A program made the translations under genes and the position numbers. 64,000 nt of DNA, from NCBI GenBank assembly GCA_010157825.1, contig VFSE01000211.1:744001-808000 (forward strand), written 5' to 3'. This DNA is from Vickermania ingenoplastis (taxonomy: Eukaryota > Euglenozoa > Kinetoplastea > Trypanosomatida > Trypanosomatidae). A model generated the notes under the pieces. The model had not been told where the DNA came from. It did not search any database and was given only the letters and a program-made list of their open reading frames with translations. This document shows, one piece after another, positions 1-12,900 of this stretch. The number at the start of each line of letters is the position of its first letter. The first letter of the stretch is position 1.

Positions 1-174
1 GTGAATCTTCGGGAGGAACACGTCTGTCTGCCGCGCGGCGGCTTCCTCCACAGCATCCAGCGCGGCGTACGCAGCGAACTGCCGCAGCAGGACGAGCAGG
101 CCGCCGTTCCAGCTGTCGAACTCGTACAGAACAGCATCGCTCTCGCCAACGATGATGAAGTGCGAGTTGGGCAT
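1..174 (-). CDS. TRAPPC2: TRAPP complex subunit 2 (sedlin/Trs20), 5' part
   Basis: The first 58 codons are visible; the rest lies beyond the window edge. The protein opens MPNSHFIIVGESDAVLYEFD and continues with FAAYAALDAVEE and DVFLPKIH. This matches the sedlin longin-like fold, which starts with an FxIVG strand, has a later AHAALDxVDE helix, and then a YLKTVDKF-type strand. Known role of the family: a core subunit of the TRAPP tethering complex, acting in ER-to-Golgi traffic. The ATG at 174 is the first one, and it follows a strong minus-strand C-rich pyrimidine tract at 230-270, as expected for a trans-spliced kinetoplastid mRNA. It is the last visible gene of the minus-strand cluster. Nothing in the visible part looks damaged. 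Only the N-terminal third can be judged. Confidence 0.75.
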   Translation of the reverse strand, partial: MPNSHFIIVGESDAVLYEFDSWNGGLLVLLRQFAAYAALDAVEEAAARQTDVFLPKIH

Positions 175-943
175 CGCGCCGCTACGCCACAGCTACTTGA
201 CTAGGAGAAGCTTCTCTCTCTGTGTGTGGAGGGGAGAGAGGGGGGAGGGGGGGAGGGGGGAGGGGGGGAGTCGTCACGGGTAAGCGACACCAGCGAAAAG
301 AAACGAAGGGAAAGACATGTAAGAACAGAATAGAAGAGATGGGGGGGGTACATGAAGGCATCGGCTCCAGTTATATCCAAAGCGCTTGGTTGTTGTTGTT
401 GTTGTTATTTGTGTGTACAGTGAAGTTCGGTTTGTTGTTTTTTTTCTCTCTTTTTTTGTTTCCCCCTGAAAAAAAATACGATTACAGATAGTAATATCGA
501 TAGGATACTACTGATAACGGGTAGAGCCTGCTGTAAAGCTTCATCCCGTCACGCTCCCGGTATCGTCTCGCCCGGATGCATGTGTGGACCTGGGCCTGGA
601 CCTGGACCTGGACCTGGGCCTGGACCTGGGCCTGGGCCTGGGCCTGGACCTGGGCCTGGACCTGGGCCTGGGCCTGGGCCTGGGCCTGGGCCTGGGCCTG
701 GGCCTGGGCCTGGACCTGGGCCTGGGCCTCCCCATCGCAACCCACAACTAGTTGGTCCCATGCATGTAGTATCTGCTTCTCTCTCTCTTGGTGTACAGGC
801 AAGGCGAATTGTTTCGGGGAAGGCGCCATGTTCCACTCCTTCACGGCCGGGGTGGCGCAGGCAGCACGAATGGCTGGCTTCGTAAGTAGGTCTGTACAGC
901 TGAGCGCTCACAGGTGTGGTTAGCGTAGGGCCGCTGCTGATTT
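175..943. other. Intergenic region between the giant repeat gene and TRAPPC2
   Basis: No gene is supported here. It holds a G/A-rich stretch at 230-270 (a minus-strand pyrimidine tract, the probable trans-splicing signal for TRAPPC2), a (GTT)-rich patch near 389-410, T runs at 437-462, and the hexamer array at 586-729. Open frames over the array on both strands arise because the repeat contains no stop codon. Confidence 0.7.
586..729. repeat. 24-copy GGnCCT hexamer microsatellite
   Basis: About 144 bp of the hexamer GGnCCT, where n is G or A, forms a GC-rich array. The A-containing variants are scattered mainly over the first half. The array would translate as Gly-Pro, Trp-Thr/Ala or Gln-Ala/Val dipeptide repeats. 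It sits between two genes and is read here as non-coding. Confidence 0.9.
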
Positions 944-3900
944 CTATTTCCCGCCGGCGGCGCGCTCTGCGCTGGGGCCCTTCATGAGTTCGGAAAGCGG
1001 GAGAGTGCGTCGAGACACCCAGGACGCGCCGGCCTTCCCCTGTACGGTCTCCGCAGCGGCCCGGTCCCGCTGCTCCCTTAGAATATCATGTGCCGTCGCC
1101 GTCCGTCGGCGCTGCGTGTCGATGCTTCGCCGCAGCCGCCGCAGGTCCGCTTCGTATTGCAGCAAGAACTCGCCAAGAGGATCCACCTCAAAGCCGCGGA
1201 ATCGTGTCGGGGCAGCGCCATCAAAGGTTCCCTCTTCCCCCAGCACCGCCACAGGCGATCGCAGCGGCGCCACCTCGTCCGCGGCACGGCGCAAAGACGA
1301 CGGCCGCGCCGAGCGCCGCTGCGTGATACGCTGGCGGTGCTTACGGTGCGCGCGCTGCAGCTCCCGCAGCTCCACCGCCCGGTCCGCCACCAGCTGCTGC
1401 CTCCACTTCGCCTCTTCCACCACAATCGTTTCCAACACACTGCAGCCGGAACTTAATGGCAGCGTAGAGCGAAACAGCTGCATCACCGCCTCGCGTCGAG
1501 CATTCTCCGCCTCCCACAGGGCGACAACGGCGCGCTCCGCCTCTTCTCGTACCCGCGCCACCGCCTCCCTAAACAGCTGCCGTCGACGTGCTTCCCGCCG
1601 GCGCCGCAGCCAACGACGCGCTGCAAAAGCGCGACCCACCGACTCCAGCCGTTCTATCGCGGCTAACTCCACCGCCAGCCGCTCCTGCCGCACCAGCTCA
1701 CTGCCTGTACTCTCGAGCTCCACCTCCTCCGGAACATCAACACTCGGCTTTAACGCATTCGAACGCGATCGCGACCGCTCCTGCACAAACCTGTCCACCG
1801 TCGCTAGCAACGTACGCTCCTCCACCTCATTGCCCTCCAGCAGCACACGCTCCTCCGCTTCCGCAAGCTGCAGGGCAGCAACAACATCCACCTCTTCATA
1901 TACTTCGGTCTGACACACGCCTACATCACGCAACGCCGCACCACACGCAGGACCACCAGACAGCTCAGCAGCGATCGCAGCGCCGCGCTCGTTCATCGCG
2001 TCCTCGGAGCGGCGCACGGCATCAGGGCTCGCGTCGGGGTTCGCCGTCAGCGCGTCGTGCGCGGCGCAAAGCCCAGCGAACTCCCCGTCGCCCACAAGCG
2101 CATCCACCCAGCCCTCCTCGGGTGGCGGACAAGGAACGGGTACCTCTCGAACAGGTCCTCCGCAGCGCGGGCCGTCCGCAGCTCAGCAGCGATCGCAGCG
2201 CCGCGCTCGTTCATCGCGTCCTCGGAGCGGCGCACGGCATCAGGGCTCGCGTCGGGGTTCGCCATCAGCGCGTCGTGCGCGGCGCAAAGCCCAGCGAACT
2301 CCCCGTCGCCCACAAGCGCATCCACCCAGCCCTCCTCGGGGTGGCGGACAAGGAACGGGTACCTCTCGAACAGGTCCTCCGCAGCGCGGGCCGTCCGCAG
2401 CTCAGCAGCGATCGCAGCGCCGCGCTCGTTCATCGCGTCCTCGGAGCGCCGCACGGCATCAGGGCTCGCGTCGGGTTCGCCGTCAGCGCGTCGTGCGCGG
2501 CGCAAAGCCCAGCGAACTCCCCGTCGCCCACAAGCGCATCCACCCAGCCCTCCTCGGGGTGGCGGACAAGGAACGGGTACCTCTCGAACAGGTCCTCCGC
2601 AGCGCGGGCCGTCCGCAGCTCAGCAGCGATCGCAGCGCCGCGCTCGTTCATCGCGTCCTCGGAGCGGCGCACGGCATCAGGGCTCGCGTCGGGGTTCGCC
2701 GTCAGCGCGTCGTGCGCGGCGCAAAGCCCAGCGAACTCCCCGTCGCCCACAAGCGCATCCACCCAGCCCTCCTCGGGGTGGCGGACAAGGAACGGGTACC
2801 TCTCGAACAGGTCCTCCGCAGCGCGGAAGTCCGCAGCTCAGCAGCGATCGCAGCGCCGCGCTCGTTCATCGCGTCCTCGGAGCGGCGCACGGCATCAGGG
2901 CTCGCGTCGGGTTCGCCGTCAGCGCGTCGTGCGCGGCGCAAAGCCCAGCGAACACCCGTCGCCCACAAGCGCATCCACCCAGCCCTCCTCGGGGTGGCGG
3001 ACAAGGAACGGGTACCTCTCGAACAGGTCCTCCGCAGCGCGGGCAGTCCGCAGCTCAGCAGCGATCGCAGCGCCGCGCTCGTTCATCGCGTCCTCGGAGC
3101 GGCGCACGGCATCAGGGCTCGCGTCGGGTTCGCCGTCAGCGCGTCGTGCGCGGCGCAAAGCCCAGCGAACTCCCCGTCGCCCACAAGCGCATCCACCCAG
3201 CCCTCCTCGGGGTGGCGGACAAGGAACGGGTACCTCTCGAACAGGTCCTCCGCAGCGCGGGCAGTCCGCAGCTCAGCAGCGATCGCAGCGCCGCGCTCGT
3301 TCATCGCGTCCTCGGAGCGGCGCACGGCATCAGGGCTCGCGTCGGGGTTCGCCGTCAGCGCGTCATGCGCGGCGCAAAGCCCAGCGAACACCCCGTCGCC
3401 CACAAGCGCATCCACCCAGCCCTCCTCGGGGTGGCGGACAAGGAACGGGTACCTCTCGAACAGGTCCTCCGCAGCGCGGGCAGTCCGCAGCTCAGCAGCG
3501 ATCGCAGCGCCGCGCTCGTTCATCGCGTCCTCGGAGCGGCGCACGGCATCAGGGCTCGCGTCGGGTTCGCCGTCAGCGCGTCGTGCGCGGCGCAAAGCCC
3601 AGCGAACACCCGTCGCCCACAAGCGCATCCACCCAGCCCTCCTCGGGGTGGCGGACAAGGAACGGGTACCTCTCGAACAGGTCCTCCGCAGCGCGGGCCG
3701 TCCGCAGCTCAGCAGCGATCGCAGCGCCGCGCTCGTTCATCGCGTCTTCGGAGCGCCGCACGGCATCAGGGCTCGCGTCGGGGTTCGCCGTCAGCGCGTC
3801 GTGCGCGGCGCAAAGCCCAGCGAACTCCCCGTCGCCCACAAGCGCATCCACCCAGCCCTCCTCGGGGTGGCGGACAAGGAACGGGTACCTCTCGAACAGG

Positions 3901-6900
3901 TCCTCCGCAGCGCGGGCAGTCCGCAGCTCAGCAGCGATCGCAGCGCCGCGCTCGTTCATCGCGTCCTCGGAGCGGCGCACGGCATCAGGGCTCGCGTCGG
4001 GGTTCGCCGTCAGCGCGTCGTGCGCGGCGCAAAGCCCAGCGAACTCCCCGTCGCCCACAAGCGCATCCACCCAGCCCTCCTCGGGGTGGCGGACAAGGAA
4101 CGGGTACCTCTCGAACAGGTCCTCCGCAGCGCGGGCCGTCCGCAGCTCAGCAGCGATCGCAGCGCCGCGCTCGTTCATCGCGTCCTCGGAGCGGCGCACG
4201 GCATCAGGGCTCGCGTCGGGTTCGCCGTCAGCGCGTCGTGCGCGGCGCAAAGCCCAGCGAACTCCCCGTCGCCCACAAGCGCATCCACCCAGCCCTCCTC
4301 GGGGTGGCGGACAAGGAACGGGTACCTCTCGAACAGGTCCTCCGCAGCGCGGGCAGTCCGCAGCTCAGCAGCGATCGCAGCGCCGCGCTCGTTCATCGCG
4401 TCCTCGGAGCGGCGCACGGCATCAGGGCTCGCGTCGGGGTTCGCCGTCAGCGCGTCGTACGTGGCGCAAAGCTCAGCGAACTCCCCGTCGCCCACAAGCG
4501 CATCCACCCAGCCCTCCTCGGGGTGGCGGACAAGGAACGGGTACCTCTTGAACAGGTCCTCCGCAGCGCGGGCAGTCCGCAGCTCAGCAGCGATCGCAGC
4601 GCCGCGCTCGTTCATCGCGTCCTCGGAGCGGCGCACGGCATCAGGGCTCGCGTCGGGGTTCGCCGTCAGCGCGTCGTGCGCGGCGCAAAGCCCAGCGCAC
4701 TCCCCGTCGCTCACAAGCGCATCCACCCAGCCCTCCTCGGGGTGGCGGACAAGGAACGGGTACCTCTTGAACAGGTCCTCCGCAGCGCGGGCAGTCCGCA
4801 GCTCAGCAGCGATCGCAGCGCCGCGCTCGTTCATCGCGTCCTCGGAGCGGCGCACGGCATCAGGGCTCGCGTCGGGGTTCGCCGTCAGCGCGTCGTACGT
4901 GGCGCAAAGCTCAGCGAACTCCCCGTCGCCCACAAGCGCATCCACCCAGCCCTCCTCGGGGTGGCGGACAAGGAACGGGTACCTCTTGAACAGGTCCTCC
5001 GCAGCGCGGGCAGTCCGCAGCTCAGCAGCGATCGCAGCGCCGCGCTCGTTCATCGCGTCCTCGGAGCGGCGCACGGCATCAGGGCTCGCGTCGGGGTTCG
5101 CCGTCAGCGCGTCGTGCGCGGCGCAAAGCCCAGCGAACTCCCCGTCGCCCACAAGCGCATCCACCCAGCCCTCCTCGGGGTGGCGGACAAGGAACGGGTA
5201 CCTCTCGAACAGGTCCTCCGCAGCGCGGGCAGTCCGCAGCTCAGCAGCGATCGCACCGCCGCGCTCGTTCATCGCGTCCTCGGAGCGGCGCACGGCATCA
5301 GGGCTCGCGTCGGGGTTCGCCGTCAGCGCGTCGTGCGCGGCGCAAAGCCCAGCGAACACCCGTCGCCCACAAGCGCATCCACCCAGCCCTCCTCGGGGTG
5401 GCGGACAAGGAACGGGTACCTCTCGAACAGGTCCTCCGCAGCGCGGGCAGTCCGCAGCTCAGCAGCGATCGCAGCGCCGCGCTCGTTCATCGCGTCCTCG
5501 GAGCGGCGCACGGCATCAGGGCTCGCGTCGGGGTTCGCCGTCAGCGCGTCGTGCGCGGCGCAAAGCCCAGCGAACTCCCCGTCGCCCACAAGCGCATCCA
5601 CCCAGCCCTCCTCGGGGTGGCGGACAAGGAACGGGTACCTCTCGAACAGGTCCTCCGCAGCGCGGGCAGTCCGCAGCTCAGCAGCGATCGCAGCGCCGCG
5701 CTCGTTCATCGCGTCCTCGGAGCGGCGCACGGCATCAGGGCTCGCGTCGGGGTTCGCCGTCAGCGCGTCGTGCGCGGCGCAAAGCCCAGCGAACACCCGT
5801 CGCCCACAAGCGCATCCACCCAGCCCTCCTCGGGGTGGCGGACAAGGAACGGGTACCTCTCGAACAGGTCCTCCGCAGCGCGGGCAGTCCGCAGCTCAGC
5901 AGCGATCGCAGCGCCGCGCTCGTTCATCGCGTCCTCGGAGCGGCGCACGGCATCAGGGCTCGCGTCGGGGTTCGCCGTCAGCGCGTCGTGCGCGGCGCAA
6001 AGCCCAGCGAACACCCGTCGCCCACAAGCGCATCCACCCAGCCCTCCTCGGGGTGGCGGACAAGGAACGGGTACCTCTCGAACAGGTCCTCCGCAGCGCG
6101 GGCGTCCGCAGCTCAGCAGCGATCGCAGCGCCGCGCTCGTTCATCGCGTCCTCGGAGCGCCGCACGGCATCAGGGCTCGCGTCGGGGTTCGCCGTCAGCG
6201 CGTCGTGCGCGGCGCAAAGCCCAGCGAACACCCCGTCGCCCACAAGCGCATCCACCCAGCCCTCCTCGGGGTGGCGGACAAGGAACGGGTACCTCTCGAA
6301 CAGGTCCTCCGCAGCGCGGGCAGTCCGCAGCTCAGCAGCGATCGCAGCGCCGCGCTCGTTCATCGCGTCCTCGGAGCGGCGCACGGCATCAGGGCTCGCG
6401 TCGGGGTTCGCCGTCAGCGCGTCGTGCGCGGCGCAAAGCCCAGCGCACTCGCCGTCGCTCACAAGCGCATCCACCCAGCCCTCCTCGGGGTGGCGGACAA
6501 GGAACGGGTACCTCTCGAACAGGTCCTCCGCAGCGCGGGCAGTCCGCAGCTCAGCAGCGATCGCAGCGCCGCGCTCGTTCATCGCGTCCTCGGAGCGGCG
6601 CACGGCATCAGGGCTCGCGTCGGGGTTCGCCATCAGCGCGTCGTGCGCGGCGCAAAGCCCAGCGAACTCCCCGTCGCCCACAAGCGCATCCACCCAGCCC
6701 TCCTCGGGGTGGCGGACAAGGAACGGGTACCTCTCGAACAGGTCCTCCGCAGCGCGGTCCGCAGCTCAGCAGCGATCGCAGCGCCGCGCTCGTTCATCGC
6801 GTCCTCGGAGCGGCGCACGGCATCAGGGCTCGCGTCGGGGTTCGCCGTCAGCGCGTCGTGCGCGGCGCAAAGCCCAGCGAACTCGCCGTCGCTCACAAGC

Positions 6901-9900
6901 GCATCCACCCAGCCCTCCTCGGGGTGGCGGACAAGGAACGGGTACCTCTCGAACAGGTCCTCCGCAGCGCGGGCAGTCCGCAGCTCAGCAGCGATCGCAG
7001 CGCCGCGCTCGTTCATCGCGTCCTCGGAGCGGCGCACGGCATCAGGGCTCGCGTCGGGGTTCGCCGTCAGCGCGTCGTGCGCGGCGCAAAGCCCAGCGAA
7101 CTCCCCGTCGCCCACAAGCGCATCCACCCAGCCCTCCTCGGGGTGGCGGACAAGGAACGGGTACCTCTCGAACAGGTCCTCCGCAGCGCGGCAGTCCGCA
7201 GCTCAGCAGCGATCGCAGCGCCGCGCTCGTTCATCGCGTCCTCGGAGCGGCGCACGGCATCAGGGCTCGCGTCGGGGTTCGCCGTCAGCGCGTCGTGCGC
7301 GGCGCAAAGCCCAGCGAACTCCCCGTCGCCCACAAGCGCATCCACCCAGCCCTCCTCGGGGTGGCGGACAAGGAACGGGTACCTCTCGAACAGGTCCTCC
7401 GCAGCGCGGGCAGTCCGCAGCTCAGCAGCGATCGCAGCGCCGCGCTCGTTCATCGCGTCCTCGGAGCGGCGCACGGCATCAGGGCTCGCGTCGGGGTTCG
7501 CCGTCAGCGCGTCGTGCGCGGCGCAAAGCCCAGCGAACTCCCCGTCGCCCACAAGCGCATCCACCCAGCCCTCCTCGGGGTGGCGGACAAGGAACGGGTA
7601 CCTCTCGAACAGGTCCTCCGCAGCGCGGGCAGTCCGCAGCTCAGCAGCGATCGCAGCGCCGCGCTCGTTCATCGCGTCCTCGGAGCGGCGCACGGCATCA
7701 GGGCTCGCGTCGGGGTTCGCCGTCAGCGCGTCGTGCGCGGCGCAAAGCCCAGCGAACTCCCCGTCGCCCACAAGCGCATCCACCCAGCCCTCCTCGGGGT
7801 GGCGGACAAGGAACGGGTACCTCTCGAACAGGTCCTCCGCAGCGCGGGCAGTCCGCAGCTCAGCAGCGATCGCAGCGCCGCGCTCGTTCATCGCGTCCTC
7901 GGAGCGGCGCACGGCATCAGGGCTCGCGTCGGGGTTCGCCGTCAGCGCGTCGTGCGCGGCGCAAAGCCCAGCGAACTCCCCGTCGCCCACAAGCGCATCC
8001 ACCCAGCCCTCCTCGGGGTGGCGGACAAGGAACGGGTACCTCTCGAACAGGTCCTCCGCAGCGCGGCAGTCCGCAGCTCAGCAGCGATCGCAGCGCCGCG
8101 CTCGTTCATCGCGTCCTCGGAGCGGCGCACGGCATCAGGGCTCGCGTCGGGGTTCGCCGTCAGCGCGTCGTGCGCGGCGCAAAGCCCAGCGAACTCCCCG
8201 TCGCCCACAAGCGCATCCACCCAGCCCTCCTCGGGGTGGCGGACAAGGAACGGGTACCTCTCGAACAGGTCCTCCGCAGCGCGGGCAGTCCGCAGCTCAG
8301 CAGCGATCGCAGCGCCGCGCTCGTTCATCGCGTCCTCGGGCGGCGCACGGCATCAGGGCTCGCGTCGGGGTTCGCCGTCAGCGCGTCGTGCGCGGCGCAA
8401 AGCCAGCGAACTCCCCGTCGCCCACAAGCGCATCCACCCAGCCCTCCTCGGGGTGGCGGACAAGGAACGGGTACCTCTCGAACAGGTCCTCCGCAGCGCG
8501 GGCAGTCCGCAGCTCAGCAGCGATCGCAGCGCCGCGCTCGTTCATCGCGTCCTCGGAGCGGCGCACGGCATCAGGGCTCGCGTCGGGGTTCGCCGTCAGC
8601 GCGTCGTGCGCGGCGCAAAGCCCAGCGAACTCCCCGTCGCCCACAAGCGCATCCACCCAGCCCTCCTCGGGGTGGCGGACAAGGAACGGGTACCTCTCGA
8701 ACAGGTCCTCCGCAGCGCGGCAGTCCGCAGCTCAGCAGCGATCGCAGCGCCGCGCTCGTTCATCGCGTCCTCGGAGCGGCGCACGGCATCAGGGCTCGCG
8801 TCGGGGTTCGCCGTCAGCGCGTCGTGCGCGGCGCAAAGCCCAGCGAACTCCCCGTCGCCCACAAGCGCATCCACCCAGCCCTCCTCGGGGTGGCGGACAA
8901 GGAACGGGTACCTCTCGAACAGGTCCTCCGCAGCGCGGGCAGTCCGCAGCTCAGCAGCGATCGCAGCGCCGCGCTCGTTCATCGCGTCCTCGGAGCGGCG
9001 CACGGCATCAGGGCTCGCGTCGGGGTTCGCCGTCAGCGCGTCGTGCGCGGCGCAAAGCCCAGCGAACTCCCCGTCGCCCACAAGCGCATCCACCCAGCCC
9101 TCCTCGGGGTGGCGGACAAGGAACGGGTACCTCTCGAACAGGTCCTCCGCAGCGCGGCAGTCCGCAGCTCAGCAGCGATCGCAGCGCCGCGCTCGTTCAT
9201 CGCGTCCTCGGAGCGGCGCACGGCATCAGGGCTCGCGTCGGGGTTCGCCGTCAGCGCGTCGTGCGCGGCGCAAAGCCCAGCGAACTCCCCGTCGCCCACA
9301 AGCGCATCCACCCAGCCCTCCTCGGGGTGGCGGACAAGGAACGGGTACCTCTCGAACAGGTCCTCCGCAGCGCGGGCAGTCCGCAGCTCAGCAGCGATCG
9401 CAGCGCCGCGCTCGTTCATCGCGTCCTCGGAGCGGCGCACGGCATCAGGGCTCGCGTCGGGGTTCGCCGTCAGCGCGTCGTGCGCGGCGCAAAGCCCAGC
9501 GAACTCCCCGTCGCCCACAAGCGCATCCACCCAGCCCTCCTCGGGGTGGCGGACAAGGAACGGGTACCTCTCGAACAGGTCCTCCGCAGCGCGGCAGTCC
9601 GCAGCTCAGCAGCGATCGCAGCGCCGCGCTCGTTCATCGCGTCCTCGGAGCGGCGCACGGCATCAGGGCTCGCGTCGGGGTTCGCCGTCAGCGCGTCGTG
9701 CGCGGCGCAAAGCCCAGCGAACTCCCCGTCGCCCACAAGCGCATCCACCCAGCCCTCCTCGGGGTGGCGGACAAGGAACGGGTACCTCTCGAACAGGTCC
9801 TCCGCAGCGCGGGCAGTCCGCAGCTCAGCAGCGATCGCAGCGCCGCGCTCGTTCATCGCGTCCTCGGAGCGGCGCACGGCATCAGGGCTCGCGTCGGGGT

Positions 9901-12900
9901 TCGCCGTCAGCGCGTCGTGCGCGGCGCAAAGCCCAGCGAACTCCCCGTCGCCCACAAGCGCATCCACCCAGCCCTCCTCGGGGTGGCGGACAAGGAACGG
10001 GTACCTCTCGAACAGGTCCTCCGCAGCGCGGGCAGTCCGCAGCTCAGCAGCGATCGCAGCGCCGCGCTCGTTCATCGCGTCCTCGGAGCGGCGCACGGCA
10101 TCAGGGCTCGCGTCGGGGTTCGCCGTCAGCGCGTCGTGCGCGGCGCAAAGCCCAGCGAACTCCCCGTCGCCCACAAGCGCATCCACCCAGCCCTCCTCGG
10201 GGTGGCGGACAAGGAACGGGTACCTCTCGAACAGGTCCTCCGCAGCGCGGGCAGTCCGCAGCTCAGCAGCGATCGCAGCGCCGCGCTCGTTCATCGCGTC
10301 CTCGGAGCGGCGCACGGCATCAGGGCTCGCGTCGGGTTCGCCGTCAGCGCGTCGTGCGCGGCGCAAAGCCCAGCGAACTCCCCGTCGCCCACAAGCGCAT
10401 CCACCCAGCCCTCCTCGGGGTGGCGGACAAGGAACGGGTACCTCTCGAACAGGTCCTCCGCAGCGCGGGCAGTCCGCAGCTCAGCAGCGATCGCAGCGCC
10501 GCGCTCGTTCATCGCGTCCTCGGAGCGGCGCACGGCATCAGGGCTCGCGTCGGGGTTCGCCGTCAGCGCGTCGTGCGCGGCGCAAAGCCCAGCGAACTCC
10601 CGTCGCCCACAAGCGCATCCACCCAGCCCTCCTCGGGGTGGCGGACAAGGAACGGGTACCTCTCGAACAGGTCCTCCGCAGCGCGGGCAGTCCGCAGCTC
10701 AGCAGCGATCGCAGCGCCGCGCTCGTTCATCGCGTCCTCGGAGCGGCGCACGGCATCAGGGCTCGCGTCGGGGTTCGCCGTCAGCGCGTCGTGCGCGGCG
10801 CAAAGCCCAGCGAACTCCCCGTCGCCCACAAGCGCATCCACCCAGCCCTCCTCGGGGTGGCGGACAAGGAACGGGTACCTCTCGAACAGGTCCTCCGCAG
10901 CGCGGGCAGTCCGCAGCTCAGCAGCGATCGCAGCGCCGCGCTCGTTCATCGCGTCCTCGGAGCGGCGCACGGCATCAGGGCTCGCGTCGGGTTCGCCGTC
11001 AGCGCGTCGTGCGCGGCGCAAAGCCCAGCGAACTCCCCGTCGCCCACAAGCGCATCCACCCAGCCCTCCTCGGGGTGGCGGACAAGGAACGGGTACCTCT
11101 CGAACAGGTCCTCCGCAGCGCGGGCAGTCCGCAGCTCAGCAGCGATCGCAGCGCCGCGCTCGTTCATCGCGTCCTCGGAGCGGCGCACGGCATCAGGGCT
11201 CGCGTCGGGGTTCGCCGTCAGCGCGTCGTGCGCGGCGCAAAGCCCAGCGAACTCCCCGTCGCCCACAAGCGCATCCACCCAGCCCTCCTCGGGGTGGCGG
11301 ACAAGGAACGGGTACCTCTCGAACAGGTCCTCCGCAGCGCGGGCAGTCCGCAGCTCAGCAGCGATCGCAGCGCCGCGCTCGTTCATCGCGTCCTCGGAGC
11401 GGCGCACGGCATCAGGGCTCGCGTCGGGTTCGCCGTCAGCGCGTCGTGCGCGGCGCAAAGCCCAGCGAACTCCCCGTCGCCCACAAGCGCATCCACCCAG
11501 CCCTCCTCGGGGTGGCGGACAAGGAACGGGTACCTCTCGAACAGGTCCTCCGCAGCGCGGGCAGTCCGCAGCTCAGCAGCGATCGCAGCGCCGCGCTCGT
11601 TCATCGCGTCCTCGGAGCGGCGCACGGCATCAGGGCTCGCGTCGGGGTTCGCCGTCAGCGCGTCGTGCGCGGCGCAAAGCCCAGCGAACTCCCCGTCGCC
11701 CACAAGCGCATCCACCCAGCCCTCCTCGGGGTGGCGGACAAGGAACGGGTACCTCTCGAACAGGTCCTCCGCAGCGCGGGCAGTCCGCAGCTCAGCAGCG
11801 ATCGCAGCGCCGCGCTCGTTCATCGCGTCCTCGGAGCGGCGCACGGCATCAGGGCTCGCGTCGGGGTTCGCCGTCAGCGCGTCGTGCGCGGCGCAAAGCC
11901 CAGCGAACTCCCCGTCGCCCACAAGCGCATCCACCCAGCCCTCCTCGGGGTGGCGGACAAGGAACGGGTACCTCTCGAACAGGTCCTCCGCAGCGCGGGC
12001 AGTCCGCAGCTCAGCAGCGATCGCAGCGCCGCGCTCGTTCATCGCGTCCTCGGAGCGGCGCACGGCATCAGGGCTCGCGTCGGGGTTCGCCGTCAGCGCG
12101 TCGTGCGCGGCGCAAAGCCCAGCGAACTCCCGTCGCCCACAAGCGCATCCACCCAGCCCTCCTCGGGGTGGCGGACAAGGAACGGGTACCTCTCGAACAG
12201 GTCCTCCGCAGCGCGGGCAGTCCGCAGCTCAGCAGCGATCGCAGCGCCGCGCTCGTTCATCGCGTCCTCGGAGCGGCGCACGGCATCAGGGCTCGCGTCG
12301 GGGTTCGCCGTCAGCGCGTCGTGCGCGGCGCAAAGCCCAGCGAACTCCCCGTCGCCCACAAGCGCATCCACCCAGCCCTCCTCGGGGTGGCGGACAAGGA
12401 ACGGGTACCTCTCGAACAGGTCCTCCGCAGCGCGGGCAGTCCGCAGCTCAGCAGCGATCGCAGCGCCGCGCTCGTTCATCGCGTCCTCGGAGCGGCGCAC
12501 GGCATCAGGGCTCGCGTCGGGGTTCGCCGTCAGCGCGTCGTGCGCGGCGCAAAGCCCAGCGAACTCCCCGTCGCCCACAAGCGCATCCACCCAGCCCTCC
12601 TCGGGGTGGCGGACAAGGAACGGGTACCTCTCGAACAGGTCCTCCGCAGCGCGGGCAGTCCGCAGCTCAGCAGCGATCGCAGCGCCGCGCTCGTTCATCG
12701 CGTCCTCGGGCGGCGCACGGCATCAGGGCTCGCGTCGGGGTTCGCCGTCAGCGCGTCGTGCGCGGCGCAAAGCCCAGCGAACTCCCCGTCGCCCACAAGC
12801 GCATCCACCCAGCCCTCCTCGGGGTGGCGGACAAGGAACGGGTACCTCTCGAACAGGTCCTCCGCAGCGCGGGCAGTCCGCAGCTCAGCAGCGATCGCAG

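Noticed and set aside
541-923. Gly-Pro, Gln-Ala/Val and Trp-Thr dipeptide frames on both strands
   Set aside because: All are translations of one GGnCCT microsatellite in an intergenic region.
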